Positions 50,368-62,173 of a stretch of DNA of 64,000 nucleotides are shown here, in pieces. Source of the DNA: Littorina saxatilis (Eukaryota; Mollusca; Gastropoda; Littorinimorpha; Littorinidae); NCBI RefSeq assembly GCF_037325665.1, contig NC_090251.1:22904398-22968397 (forward strand), read 5' to 3'. Position 1 is the stretch's first letter; every line of letters begins with the position of its first letter. The translations under genes and the position numbers were made by a program. Below the pieces are notes generated by a model. It searched no databases. It worked only from the letters and a program-made list of their open reading frames with translations, and was not told where the DNA came from.

Positions 50368-53300
50368 AACACAGCCACACACTCGCGCGCGCATCCACAC
50401 ACAGCACGCATGCACATGCACGCACGCACGAACAGACACGCACGCACGTGACCAACACATAAGATTCCGGCGAAGTTTTCTTTAATCCACCTTCCCATAA
50501 CGACCACTTGTCTACAACGACCACTTTTAGTCAGACCTTCGGGCGGTCGCTATAGACAGTCCTTTTTAATAGGTACTCACTTGTGCATCCTTGTGACAAG
50601 GCATCAGTGTAGATGTCCAGCAGAGTGACCCTCCCGGACGAGGTGAAGTTACACTCACTGCTGTAAGTTTTGGCACATTGCAGGATGGCCAGGGTTAAGC
50701 TGGAATGCAACAGGTATGCACACTGTAAATGCCAAGTTAAATTCAAGTAGAGATGATTTCAATGCAGAAAGCCTTACACTTTGACCTCATCATAAAACAC
50801 AGCACTCATTCATTCGCTCACATGAGTGCAGATATCTTGCATTGTAAGGAGAACGAAGAACACTTAAATCCTCCATTAACTCTTGATTGTGTTGCAAAGG
50901 TGGTGGGTTGTTTTTTTCTATTGCATCCATTCAACACAATATAGGAAATGCAATTCTGGTGCATGCGCTCCAATCAGAAAAAAAAACTATCTGAGACATT
51001 CATAAAGCCATTGTTCTTAGGCCAAATAAAAAAATATGTTGGTTTAGGGTAACCCGACCAACCCTATTTTTTCCCGCTGACCCAAAAACTTTTTTTTCAT
51101 TTCTCAACCCCAAAAAACTGTTTGCACATTTTGCGAACCATAAGGGAAGTAACCTCCTTTAAAATCGACTAAAAAAGAAAAAAATCACATTTTAAAAAAC
51201 AAAGCCGACCTACCGACCCTATTTTTTGGGGGTCACGTTAGCCTAAACCAACAAATATTTGTGTTTGGCCTTATCATGTCTAAAGCCTCAAATGAACTGG
51301 GCGAAGTCGACAACGCGAAGTATACTTCGTGAAGCCGGCCATTATGAGCTTTAGCACTGAGTTTTGGGTAAAAAGACTTCGCGAAGTCGACTTCGGGCTT
51401 AATTAAGACTGAACCGCCTTAGGAAGAAGAGAAATCCATTCCAGGCAGGACGTAAACTCACTTGCACCACTGGAAAGAGGAGAGCGAGGCGCCGTCCAAA
51501 GGCGGAGGCACCCTGGTGTTGCTCAGACACTGCATGAACTCCGTGCAGTTCTCCGAGCGCTGGTGTTTTATGGCTGAAACAACACAGTCTCCAGAAAGTG
51601 AGTTGCTAGTTCACAACAATAACATGAACTATGTGCAGTTTTCCAGGCGCTGGTGTTTTATGGCTGAAACAACACACAGTCTCCAGAAACTGAGTTGCTA
51701 GTTCACAACAATAACATGAACTCCGTGCAGTTTTCCAGGCGCTGGTGTTTTATGGCTGAAACAACACAGTCTCCAGAAAGTGAGTTGCTAGTTCACAACA
51801 ATAACATGAACTATGTGCAGTTTTCCAGGCGCTGGTGTTTTATGGCTGAAACAACACACAGTCTCCAGAAACTGAGTTGCTAGTTCGACTTCATTCTGCG
51901 AATGTTGTGCATTGCATCTCTGACTTTGTAATTGGAGTAATGAATCTACAAAAGCTGCCTTATCCTAATACCCGGCTTGTCTCTAGGATAATGGTATTTG
52001 GATGAAAATTGCAATTCAGTCAAGCTGGTTTTCGAATGTAACAGATACTGTAATTGGTCAGATTACCAGTGTTCAATTCTGATGAACACTGGAAATCTGC
52101 TCATTGAACATTTGCTGAAATACAATTCTTCCAGCGCACATAAATAAAATCTAACAGAATTATTTCCTGAAAAATGTTATTCCGGGAGGAAAAAGAAATG
52201 GCAATAGTGTTTTCTACAGGGTGCTTGGCGAAGACTGACCTGTGCACGTGCGACGCGTGATGACAGACAGCTGGTGCAGAGAGGGGAGGACGTGGTCCTC
52301 CAGTGAACACGACGCCATCATGTCACCCGCACACAGCTGGAACGTTGATATCGTGCTGCACACAGAGAGGCCGAGACAGGAAGAATGAAGGATCTTTATT
52401 AGCTCAATGATGAATAATTATGTTAGGCTGATGTCTGAGCTGAGGTGTACGAATCCAAAATGGGTGCCACCAAAACGGGAGAGAACAAACTGCGGGTTCT
52501 GATTCGTTGAAATCACAACAAATCTCAATTTCAACCAATCCAACACCGCCGCTGGCTCCCGACCGGTTGGTAACTTTCTCGTGCATCGGCCACCTTTCTT
52601 TCTGTATTTGGTGTTTAACGTCGTTTTCAACCACGAAGGTTATATCGCGACGGGGAAAGAGGGGGAGATGGGATAGAGCCACTTGTCAATTGTTTCTTGT
52701 TCACAAAAGCACTCATCAAAAATTTGCTCTAGGGGCTTGCAATGTAGTACAATATATTACCTTACTGGGAGAATGCAAGTTTCCAGTACAAAGGACTTAA
52801 CATTTCTTACATACTGCTTGACTAAAATCTTTACAAACATTGACTATATTCTATACAAGAAACACTTAACAAGGGTAAAAGGAGAAACAGAATCCGTTAG
52901 TCGCCTCTTACGACATGCTGGGGAGCATCGGGTAAATTCTTCCCCCTAACCCGCGGGGGGTATCAGCCACCTCAGCCCTGGTCTTGTCGTACAATCTGTC
53001 CTTGCTAAAACTTCGACATAAAAATGGAGACAATCAAAAAACAATCAATTTGACAAAATGTAAAAGCACATTTGTCATTACCACACGCACCTACCTGCAA
53101 ATGTCCAAGAAGTAACCTTGGGGAACGGAGATGTTGGCTGCCATTGCATTCGCGCATGCGTGGAAACCATCGCAGGAGGCCAATTCTGTGCAACACACAA
53201 ACCATGCATTCAACACAGTTCAAAAATGTGATCTTGAAAAAGCCAATAGGACGAATTTGAACTTGAAGTGCAAGGAACATTCGCTGCGCTGTTATCTAAA

Positions 53301-54826
53301 CACTCCCGCAATGACTATGCTTTAATTACACCAATGCAAAAACAGAAAGGGTATGTCATCCGAGTTCTTCCTTTCCGTGAAAATGATCATGCACATCGCC
53401 ACAGAACTGTCCATACCCTTAAGTATGGAATACTTCTTCTTCTTCTTCGTTCATGCGCTGAAACTCCCACTTTCACTCAAAATTTGCACGAGTGGGGTTT
53501 TACGTGTATGACCGTTTTTACCCCGCCATTTAGGCAGCCATACGCCGTTTTCGGGGGAAGCATGCTGGGTATTTTCGTGGTTCTATAACCCACCGAACTC
53601 TGACATGGATTACTTGGTCTTGTGCTTGCGTGTACACACGAAGGAGGATAATTAAAACAGTTCTGCACATAAGTTGACCTTTGAGATCTCAAAACATCTC
53701 CACCCTTAACCCACCAAGCAGCCGCGGCCTGGATTTGAACTCGCGACCTTTCGATTAGGAGGCCGATGTCTCATCCACAAGGCCACTGCGCCCGTTGAAT
53801 GGAATACGAGCATCCTTCCACTTGGACCGGTGTAACACGAGAAAATTACTCCCACGAGATTTTTGCTCCGGAGTAAACATTTCGTACGAAAAAGTTACTC
53901 CCTTTACGAAAAAAGCACTCCCCCATTGCACGAGAAAATTACTCCCCAAGACAGGTGAGTTCCGAGTAAAAATGTCGTACAAAAATGTTACTCCCCTGAC
54001 GAATAAATAACGAATAAATTACTTCACCCCAACACGAGCAATTTAACTTCCCATGCCAGGTGTACGAAATTGTTACTCTCTTGTCTCCTGCTAGTCTTGG
54101 TGATGGAAGGGGTGGAAGGAGGGTAGCGCGACATTCGTGTGCGCGAGATCACTTATTGGCTTTATCCCTTCGCCCGCATCCCATTTTTGCGTACGAGATT
54201 TTTACTGGAAGTAAAAAAAATGAGGAGTAAAAATTACGTGGAGGGAGTAATTTTTTCGTGCCTTGGGGAGTTTTTGTCTCGTACGAAAAGTGTACTTGGA
54301 GTAAGAATTTCGTACGAAATATTTACTCCGGAGTAAATTTTTCGTCGAGTAAACATTTCGTGTTACACCGGTACCAACAAACTACTTTCCGTCTGCCTTC
54401 TGCGCAAAGTGAGATATTTAATTTATTTTCAGGTTGACGAAGGTTTAAGTTTTGAAAATTATTCAACAGAGACAACCCACTCTGACTTATTCCGATCAAA
54501 AATATCTGTATTCCAAAGGAATTGGACAAAAATTGCAATCGGAAGGTTTCTTTCCTGAGCCCTCTTGGACATTGTCATTCCGAAAGCATAATTATTGAAT
54601 AGATTATTGAAAACATGATGGCTCACGAGTGGATTTTTTTTTCTTTCTTTCTTTCTTTCGTTCTTTCTGATTTTCTTTCTTTCTTTCTCTTCCTTTCCCA
54701 ACATACTCCAATGCCTGTTGTCATAATGAAGACACGACCAAAACGTTGATGTAACCTACCCAGTTTGGGCAGCCCACAGCCGTGATTTGCTATATGGAGC
54801 ATGAAGTTGTTGGAGCGAGCGATGAA
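47849..54826 (-). CDS. Gene D: cysteine-rich repeat protein with GPI-anchor-like tail, 5' part missing
   Basis: Exons in order: 54826-54760, 53185-53095, 52355-52240, 51573-51462, 50699-50581, 47943-47849 (stop TGA 47851-47849). All borders are GT-AG and the phases fit (1,2,1,2,1). The joined protein (about 200 residues seen) holds two copies of a ~75-residue domain with the same six-cysteine spacing C-x5-C-x18/20-C-x8-C-x7-C-x20/21-C: CDGFHAC...[18 protein letters not shown]...RRTC and CTEFMQC...[18 protein letters not shown]...SQGC. The first exon (IANHGC) looks like the end of an earlier copy. The last exon encodes CTSADNVRG, then [17 protein letters not shown] and a short tail to the stop, fitting a GPI-attachment signal or a membrane segment. 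Six exons in phase make a real gene likely. Upstream exons are not found because the duplicated block starts at 54833, so the gene is truncated or split. No named family recognised. Confidence 0.8.
48172..48235. repeat. 15-bp tandem repeat (AAAAACAAATAGACC)
   Basis: Four to five units in gene D intron 5. Confidence 0.9.
48286..49918. repeat. 23-bp minisatellite (TGTATTATAAGTGTTTGTCTTTC), interrupted
   Basis: Units at 48286-48421 and 49264-49918 form one array split by an 842-bp element. About 35 units in total, with a TCAGTTT variant form. Gene D intron 5. Confidence 0.95.
48422..49263 (+). mobile_element. hAT-like non-autonomous element with leftover transposase start
   Basis: Ends CAGTGATGTTCC and GGAACATCACTG form a 12-bp inverted repeat of hAT style. 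TATAAG flanks both sides (48416-48421, 49264-49269); hAT usually makes 8 bp, so the class is not certain. Inside, ATG at 48768 opens [19 protein letters not shown], running to a stop at 48935. This basic opening resembles the N-termini of hAT-type transposases with a zinc-finger. The catalytic part is absent, so it is a deletion derivative. Confidence 0.78.
50311..50440. repeat. (CA)n microsatellite
   Basis: Pure CA at 50311-50364, then CGCA-rich sequence. It lies 140 bp beyond the gene D exon 5 donor. Confidence 0.93.
50470..50565 (-). repeat. Dispersed repeat (CTGTCTATAGCGACC family)
   Basis: Minus strand ACTGTCTATAGCGACCGCC and repeated GTGGTCGTT motifs match 36350-36425 in gene B intron 8. 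Confidence 0.7.
51020..51270. mobile_element. PIF/Harbinger-type MITE with TTA target duplication
   Basis: 251 bp, ends GGCCAAATAAAAAAATATGT and its inverted partner ACAAATATTTGTGTTTGGCC, with ~34-bp arms sharing GTTGGTTTAGG. TTA on both sides (51017-51019, 51271-51273). Two inner CCGACC...CCCTATTTTTT motifs. Gene D intron 4. Confidence 0.82.
51290..51412. mobile_element. Palindrome-rich MITE-like repeat, copy 5
   Basis: GGGCGAAGTCGACAACGCGA at one end and CTTCGCGAAGTCGACTTCGG at the other. Lies 50 bp from the 3' edge of gene D exon 4. Confidence 0.77.
51534..51890 (-). repeat. Tandem copies of the acceptor and 5' part of gene D exon 4
   Basis: Four units, with GTTTCAGCCATAAAACACCA at 51571, 51661, 51753 and 51843. 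Periods are 90, 92 and 90 bp. Units 1 and 3 share CTCCGTGCAG, units 2 and 4 CTATGTGCAG, so the array grew as a dimer of about 182 bp. Only the innermost copy continues into the full exon. The outer three are acceptor plus about 40 bp of exon. Confidence 0.88.
52490..52972. repeat. Two adjoining dispersed repeats in gene D intron 2
   Basis: 52490-52590 is the reverse of 42131-42235. 52590-52972 starts TTGGTGTTTAACGTCGTTTT and ends CCTAACCCGCGGGGGG, a repeat type common in molluscs from memory. Class unknown, non-coding. Confidence 0.65.
53430..53797 (-). mobile_element. tRNA-derived SINE
   Basis: Reverse copy: (CTT)n start, TTTTACGTGTATGACCG, GGCAGCCATACGCCGTTTTC, ending at a reversed head (GGATTTGAACTCGCGACC, AAGGCCACTGCGCCCG). 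Same family as 1918 and 18004. Gene D intron 1. Confidence 0.87.
53831..54367. mobile_element. TGTAACACGA...TCGTGTTACA-type element with CCGG target duplication, copy 2
   Basis: 537 bp, closely matching 25476-26006 over its whole length. CCGG at 53827-53830 and 54368-54371. It lies in gene D intron 1. Confidence 0.85.
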
Positions 54827-55189
54827 CTGTTGGTGACCTAAACTTGTATTTTATTCCAAAGCTGTGCTCACGTCATGCGTTGCATGTGGAGACCAGAGCA
54901 TCAACCCACGGGAAAAAGAAAAAAAATTGCTTTGTATTCATTCTATTGATGTGGAAGTTTCACTATTAAACATACATGTAGTTAATTATTGTATTGGTTT
55001 TTCATAAAAGTGTGTTCAACTTTTCCGCTTGAGTTTAGTACAGTGCAAGAACACATACATCATAGTCAAACAGTCGGCAAAATCAGACAGGGCGCACTTG
55101 CCTTGACATTCCCTTATCAATCGCGATTTATAAAATATCTGTTTTAAGGTTACATGCCACGTGCATGTTAGGTGCATTTCAAGGCCAAG

Positions 55190-55935
55190 TAAAAAGGTCG
55201 CATTGTCAAACAAAAAGATAACAAATTTGAACGAAGCAACAGAGTATGCAGAGCATAAAGAGAATGTCTGCATAGTCAAACAAAAGAAATACCATATTTA
55301 AACGAAGCAAAAGAGTATGCAGAGCATAAAGAGAAAGTCTGCATAGTCAAACAAAAGAAATAACATATTTAAACGAAGCAAAAGAGTATGCAGAGCATAA
55401 AGAGAAAGTCTACATAGTCAAACAAAAGAGATAACATATTTGAACGAAACAAAATAGTATGCAGAGCATAAAGAGAAAGTCTACATAGTCAAACTGAAAC
55501 AAAAGAAATAACATATTTGAACGAAACAAAAGAGTATGCAGAGCATAAAGAGAAAGTCTACATAGTCAAACAAAAGAGATAACATATTTGAACGAAACAA
55601 AATAGTATGCAGAGCATAAAGAGAAAGTCTGCATAGTCAAACAAAAGAGATAACATATTTGAACGAAACAAAATAGTATGCAGAGCATAAAGAGAAAGTC
55701 TACATAGTCAAACAAAAGAGATAACATATTTGAACGAAACAAAATAGTATGCAGAGCATAAAGAGAAAGTCTACATAGTCAAACAAAAGAGATAACATAT
55801 TTGAACGAAACAAAATAGTATGCAGAGCATAAAGAGAAAGTCTGCATAGTCAAACAAACGAGATAACATATTTGAACGAAACAAAATAGTATGCAGAGCA
55901 TAAAGAGAAAGTCTGCATCGTCAAACAACGGATCA
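55190..55935. repeat. ~71-bp minisatellite upstream of gene C
   Basis: About ten units against five upstream of gene B. Confidence 0.93.
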
Positions 55936-56184
55936 GCATTGAAAAAGGAAGCCCCCAGGAAAACCTAGATAATCCTGGCAGGTAAATAGCATGAGCTGTA
56001 CTGTACTGTACATGTTCATGTACTTTACAAAACTGTCCTTCCTGCACTTACGACCATGCTGTCCGTCACAGATCTGAACAGGCGTTTACGTGGAATAATA
56101 TCATTCATTCACTTGGACACATACAACAAATGAACCACCTGGCTGCCTTCTGTGCATGGTAAGGATATTTGCACTTTTGGATTT

Positions 56185-56290
56185 TTAGGCTACTTCATGA
56201 AGCTCGCTGTACGAAGCTGTGGCGTTGACATTTCCGTTAAAAGACTTCGCGAAGACTTTGAGAAGTCGACTTCGGGCTCAATTAAGGACA
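56185..56290. mobile_element. Palindrome-rich MITE-like repeat, copy 6
   Basis: Duplicate of the copy at 28710-28815, carried along by the segmental duplication. Confidence 0.75.
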
Positions 56291-56615
56291 GCCTTTACTT
56301 TCGAATTCATTCAATAATATACTCCCACTCGCACAACTAGCACCCAGGCTGTTGGTTTTGGGTATGTGTCCAAATAGAGGGTCGGTCCTTTTTATTGTAC
56401 ATTCCTGGCCTTATCTGAGATTCTCAGTTAAATAGTTTACACGGGGAGGACCCTGCCTTTCAAACACACTGTTTACAAGATAGGGGTCTTAGTCTTCAAA
56501 GCAGCTGTCACAAAAGATAACCCATTTCTAAGTGCAGTAGCTAGCTCAACAAATTTGAACATCGGACACATCACGGTTTGTCTTCAGTCAATGTGCAATC
56601 CGCGACCACAGCACG

Positions 56616-57437
56616 ATGGCGGTCATTCTCTTCTTTCTGCTCCCCAGCCTTGCGGTGCTAGATGCAGGTAAGACGAATAATAGCACAAGTGAATGACGTG
56701 TCCAATCATTTATTTTCTGTAACAGGCAGCAAAAATATATCCCGCACACGCAGACATGGTCAACACGCAGACGAAATCGGTTCAACAAAACAGACACAGA
56801 GCCAGTTAAAGATATGATGATGACGTATATCTGATACTAGATGAATACCCGCTTCGCCGGGTACGGCTTCGCCGGGAAGAAGTCGAGCCGAATACCCGGC
56901 TGCGCCGGGGACCCGGCTTTGCCGGGTGTACGCCGGCCTTGCCGGCGCACCGCACGAAGGAAGGGAGATAAACGCGCAAAACACTGGAGAAGATAAGGAA
57001 GAGTAATACCCGGCTTCGCCGGGACAGTGACCTTCTAAAAATAGTATAACGGGAATATGGATTGAGCGTTGTGGACAGTGACCTTCTAAAAATAGTAACG
57101 GGAATATGGATTGACGCCACACGAAGGAAGGGAGATAAACGCAAAACACTGGAGAAGATAAGGAAGAGTTACTGGGAATGGATCTGGGAAGATGAACAGA
57201 AAAACCAAAATCGGTTCAGCGCTGCGCGCTGAGAGCACGTGTTGAAAATTCTCATCGACCAGGTTGTGTCCGGGGTCTACCTGAATATGCCCACCAAATT
57301 TGAAGCAGATCCATCGAGAACTTTGGCCGTGCATCGCGAACACACACACACACAGACAGACACAAGCCGTATATATATATAGATTGTACAGCGATATGAA
57401 AGCATGTGTGTGTGTGTGTGTATGTGTGTTTGTATGA

Positions 57438-57526
<89 letters not shown>

Positions 57527-60500
57527 TGTGTGTGTGTGCGTGTTAATTGGGGAGGGGCTTAAAAGTACATAATTTTGTAAAATTGTATATGTTTATTTTG
57601 AATCAGTCCGATATAACCATTTGATTTGGCATTATGTACACAATTATGTATGTGTTATTGTATTTTGTGAGGCGTTTAGAACTTAATTAGGATCCATATT
57701 TATGGACGTTCATATTTTGCAGTGCCAGTTGCATTCCAGCACACCCTTCAAGGTGACCCATACTCGTCAAAGAAGACCAGTGAAAATAGCTTTGACTTCA
57801 CGATGGATGACCAGGCAAACTTCACTTTTACCCAGGAAGGCAAATCATGGCTTCAGGTATGAACATATTGTTTGTTCGTTCATGGGCTGAAACTCCCACG
57901 GCTTTTACGTGTATGACCGTTTTTACCCCGCCATTTAGGCAGCCATACGCCGCTTTCGGAGGAAGCATGCTGGGTATTTTCGTGTTTCTATAACCCACCG
58001 AACTCTGACATGGATTACAGGTTCTTTTTCGTGCGCACTTGGTCTTGTGCTTGCGTGTACACACGGGGTTGTTCGGACACCGAGGAGAGTCTGCATACAA
58101 AGTTGACTCTGAGAAATAAATCTCTCGCCGAACGTGGGGACGAACTCACGCTGACAGCGGCCAACTGGATACAAATCCAGCGCGCTACTGACTGAGCTAC
58201 ATCCCCGCCCCGTATGAACATATAACAACGCTGCTTTGCATCAGTACTGAAAGACACTGATGATACATTTTGACTTAGCAGTAATTGAAAGATTCTACAT
58301 GGGTAGATCGGGACAACAAATATTCAGTTAGTTCAAAGGTGCAGATAACTATAACATGCCTTACAGAAAAGAAGTTTGCAAGTGTGTGTCTGTGTGAGTG
58401 GGGGGGGTGTCTTCGTGTGTCTGTCTGGATTTGGATCTGTTAAGTAAAGGTCTGTATGGATGACCTGGACCTGGATCTGTCTGGGTTAGGGTGTGGGTCA
58501 ATATATGTTATGTGTGTCTGAGTCTGTGCTTGTGAATGTGTGTGTCTGTGTACGTGCATTTATCCGTTAGGAGTGTAATGATTGCCGTCTCAACACTAAA
58601 GTTGTAACGGCTTCAAAGGCAAGTCAAAATTCATTCCCACAATTTTATGATACTAAAAGGACGTTATCTTAAATATCCTGCATCTTTAGTGAGTCAATCT
58701 TTGCTCAAACATGGTTTTAGAAAATTATTTTTGATAACAGTTTTGAAAGCTTGCCTTCTAGTCGCTCACATTGAGTCTTCCAGCAAACAGCTGAAGGTGT
58801 TTTGGAATTGTCCCCATGAAGGGAAGAAAGTTATAATCTTCTTTTGTGTTCATCCTTTGTCGGTTCCAACAGAGCGCACCAGCTTTTCTTTACACAGAGG
58901 GCAAACGTTTCAGCGCAGAAGACGGCTCCCTGAAACTGGACCACCGGGAGACTGAGAGCGGGGCCGATAAGATGGGAACGTGGACATCACAATGCTTCGT
59001 CTACATGGCCGGGTCAAGGTCCTGGAAGCTGTGTGCCAAGGCCTGGCATGATCCTGCTTGGCCCGCTGTCGTTTTCCAACAGGTGAGATTAAACGGTGGA
59101 GAATCAAATGTCCGCTGGCGTTGATTGGCATCTTTGTAGCTGAATACTGAATGAATAGCAAGTGGTAGTTGGTACAAGAAAGTTTATTTTGTGTTGTTAG
59201 GGATGACTTATGTTGATAACCTTTGCTAAGTTTCAGGCGTTTTCAAAAGCTGATGACGTTTTTAGGTGTGATTTTATCATTTATGTTTGTGTGTATTTCT
59301 GTCCGGTTCTACGATACGACTTTCCTCTTAAAATAAAACGTATGTCCTTTTAGTTTTACGTGATCTTCACTTTTTCGAGAACTGAGAATAACAGCGCAGA
59401 AAAGGCTGAGATAAAAGGCAAATATTCAGGGCATTGTTTTTCATATGCGTAACTACTTTTGTTGTGTGTTCATGACAAAGCTGGTGGTTTTCTTTATTAC
59501 TTATTAAACTTTCTCGATCTCTCGTCTGATATCTTTTCCTGTTTAACTGTCAGCATTTTATCAACGGAACTGACGGCTCTGCGCATGACACAGACAGCGT
59601 CATATCCGGATTCCCATCATTTCAAATCCAGTCGGAGGATAATGGATTCGGCTTCCTTGGCTACCAAGGATGTTTTTTTGGCGACTTAAGCAAGAAAATT
59701 GGCAGGTGAGTGTTCTTCGGTAAAACGAGACAGATAACATATCAAAGAAGATAACTGCAATGGCGCGTGGAGTCTACCGCAGAGTATTTCTTGCCTGACA
59801 TATGTTATATGTTTCGCATTTCTTCAATGAGGCTGAAAACTTGAAACTTAAAACACCTCATCTTCCCTTGCCTTGCCTTGCCTTACCTTACCTTACCTTA
59901 CCTTACCTGACTTTACCTTATCTTACCTTACCTTACCTTACCTTACCTTACCTTACCTTGCCTTACCTTACCTTACCTTACCTTACCTTACGTGACTTTA
60001 CCTTACCTTACCTTACCTTACCTGACTTTACTTTACTTCACCTTACCTTACCTTACCTTACCTTACCTTACCTTACCTGACTTTACCTTACCTTACCTTA
60101 CCTTAACTTACCTGACTTTACCTGACCTTACCTTACATTACCTTTCTTACCTTACTTTACCTTTCTTATCTTACTTTACATTTCTTACCTTTACCTTACC
60201 TTACCTAAATATTTGGAACCAAACTCGGTATTCTCGTGCAGCTGGACACAGAAAGGGCAAGGACTAACGGGGGGAACCTTGGGGGGACCGGTCGCCATTT
60301 TTGACCAGAACCACGGTGTCTGCATCATGGCGCCCTTCTCTGAGGTGGGTGGAATGTTTCAAGGTTTTGATGGCAATGTAAGGCCCTCATGTAGGTGTTC
60401 ATGCCCTGGCCGGCCTGGTGGTCAGGTACCTTGTAAGAAATCAACAAGAAAATCAGAATAGGCCCAACTTGGCCATTTTTACATACGAGCAGAAAGCTAA

Positions 60501-61367
60501 ATCAATTATCTAACTAAAACAGGGTGTTTTGTTTTGCTATCTTGCGTATCACCTGCGTTACGTCATTTCTACTGTTGCAGGGGTGGAGCGTATGAGCAGT
60601 AATAACAAGTCGCGTAAGGCGAAAATACAACATTTAGTCAAGTAGCTGTCGAACTCACAGAATGAAACTGAACGCAATGCAACGCAGCAAGACCGTATAC
60701 TCGTAGCATCGTCAGTCCACCGCTCATGGCAAAGGCAGTGAAATTGACAAGAAGAGCGGGGTAGTAGTTGCGCTGAGAAGGATAGCACGCTTTTCTGTAC
60801 CTCTCTTCGTTTTAACTTTCTGAGCGTGTTTTCAATCCAAACATATCATATCTATATATGTTTTTGGAATCAGGAACCGACAAGGAATAAGATGAAAGTG
60901 TTTTTAAATTGATTTCGAAAATTTAATTTTGATAATAATTTTTATATATTTAATTTTCAGAGCTTGTTTTTAATCCAAATATAACATATTTATATGTTTT
61001 TGGAATCAGCAAATGATGGAGAATAAGATGAACGTAAATTTGGATCGTTTTATAAAAAAAATTTTTTTACAATTTTCAGATTGTTAATGACCAAAGTCAT
61101 TAATTAAATTTTAAGCCACCACGCTGAAATGCAACACCGAAGTCCGGGCTTCGTCGAACATTACTTGACCAAAATTTCAACCAATTTGGTTAAAAAATAA
61201 GAGCGTGACAGTGCCGCCTCAACTTTCACGAAAAGCCGGATATGACGTCATCAAAGACATTTATCGAAAAAAATGAAAAAAACGTATGGGGATTTCATAC
61301 CCAGGAACTCTCATGTCAAATTTCATAAAGATCGGTCCAGTAGTTTAGTCTGAATCGCTCTACACAC

Positions 61368-61424
<57 letters not shown>

Positions 61425-62100
61425 GACACACACACATACACCACGACCCTCGTCTCGATTCCCCCCTCGTTGTTAAAACATTTAGTCATAACTTGACTAA
61501 ATGTAAAAAACGAGAGGTTTTTGCGACCATTTTGAGGGGTACCATGAGAAAAAGCGCTGTATTTCAGCAATGACTGAATGGATTGATTCGAAACTTTCAG
61601 GATCCACACACTTAGTCCTAAACTGTAAAGTATTGGTATCCAATCTGAGTTTGTGGTTTGTTTCTATTCGCCCAACTTTTTCAGTTTATGTCCACGTCGC
61701 GGGCAGTTGACGGGAATGGACGTGTAAGCTGGGGTGTGATGGGAGGGGTCATCTCCGTCCCCACAGGCTTCGTGCAGCAGTCCATTGTGTACTGCGGCAA
61801 CACAGGTATCAACCAGGTAAATATGTCTCTTGACCATTACTCCGTGTGGTGTTTTTTCGCGGTTCGACGATTGGATGTTTGGACAACTTTGATATGTTCT
61901 GATGATTGTTTTGCGGAGGATGGCGATAAAGATGATGATGATGGTGAGGAGGAGGCACGACGAAGAGAAGGAGAAGTAATATATTTATTGAAGAAGTCTC
62001 TTTGCTCGTCTTTCTGTCTGTCAGTCTGTCTGTCTGCAATTCCTTCCGTCTATCTGCCGTTTTGTGTGTCAAAATGTATGTCGGTGTGTTTATGCGCGCG

Positions 62101-62173
<73 letters not shown>

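Noticed and set aside
51462-51883. Plus-strand frame with repeated [11 protein letters not shown] segments
   Set aside because: Shadow of the tandem exon-edge duplication of gene D on the opposite strand.
59802-60267. LPYLTLPYLT repeat protein
   Set aside because: Translation of the (CCTTA)n repeat upstream of gene C exon 5.
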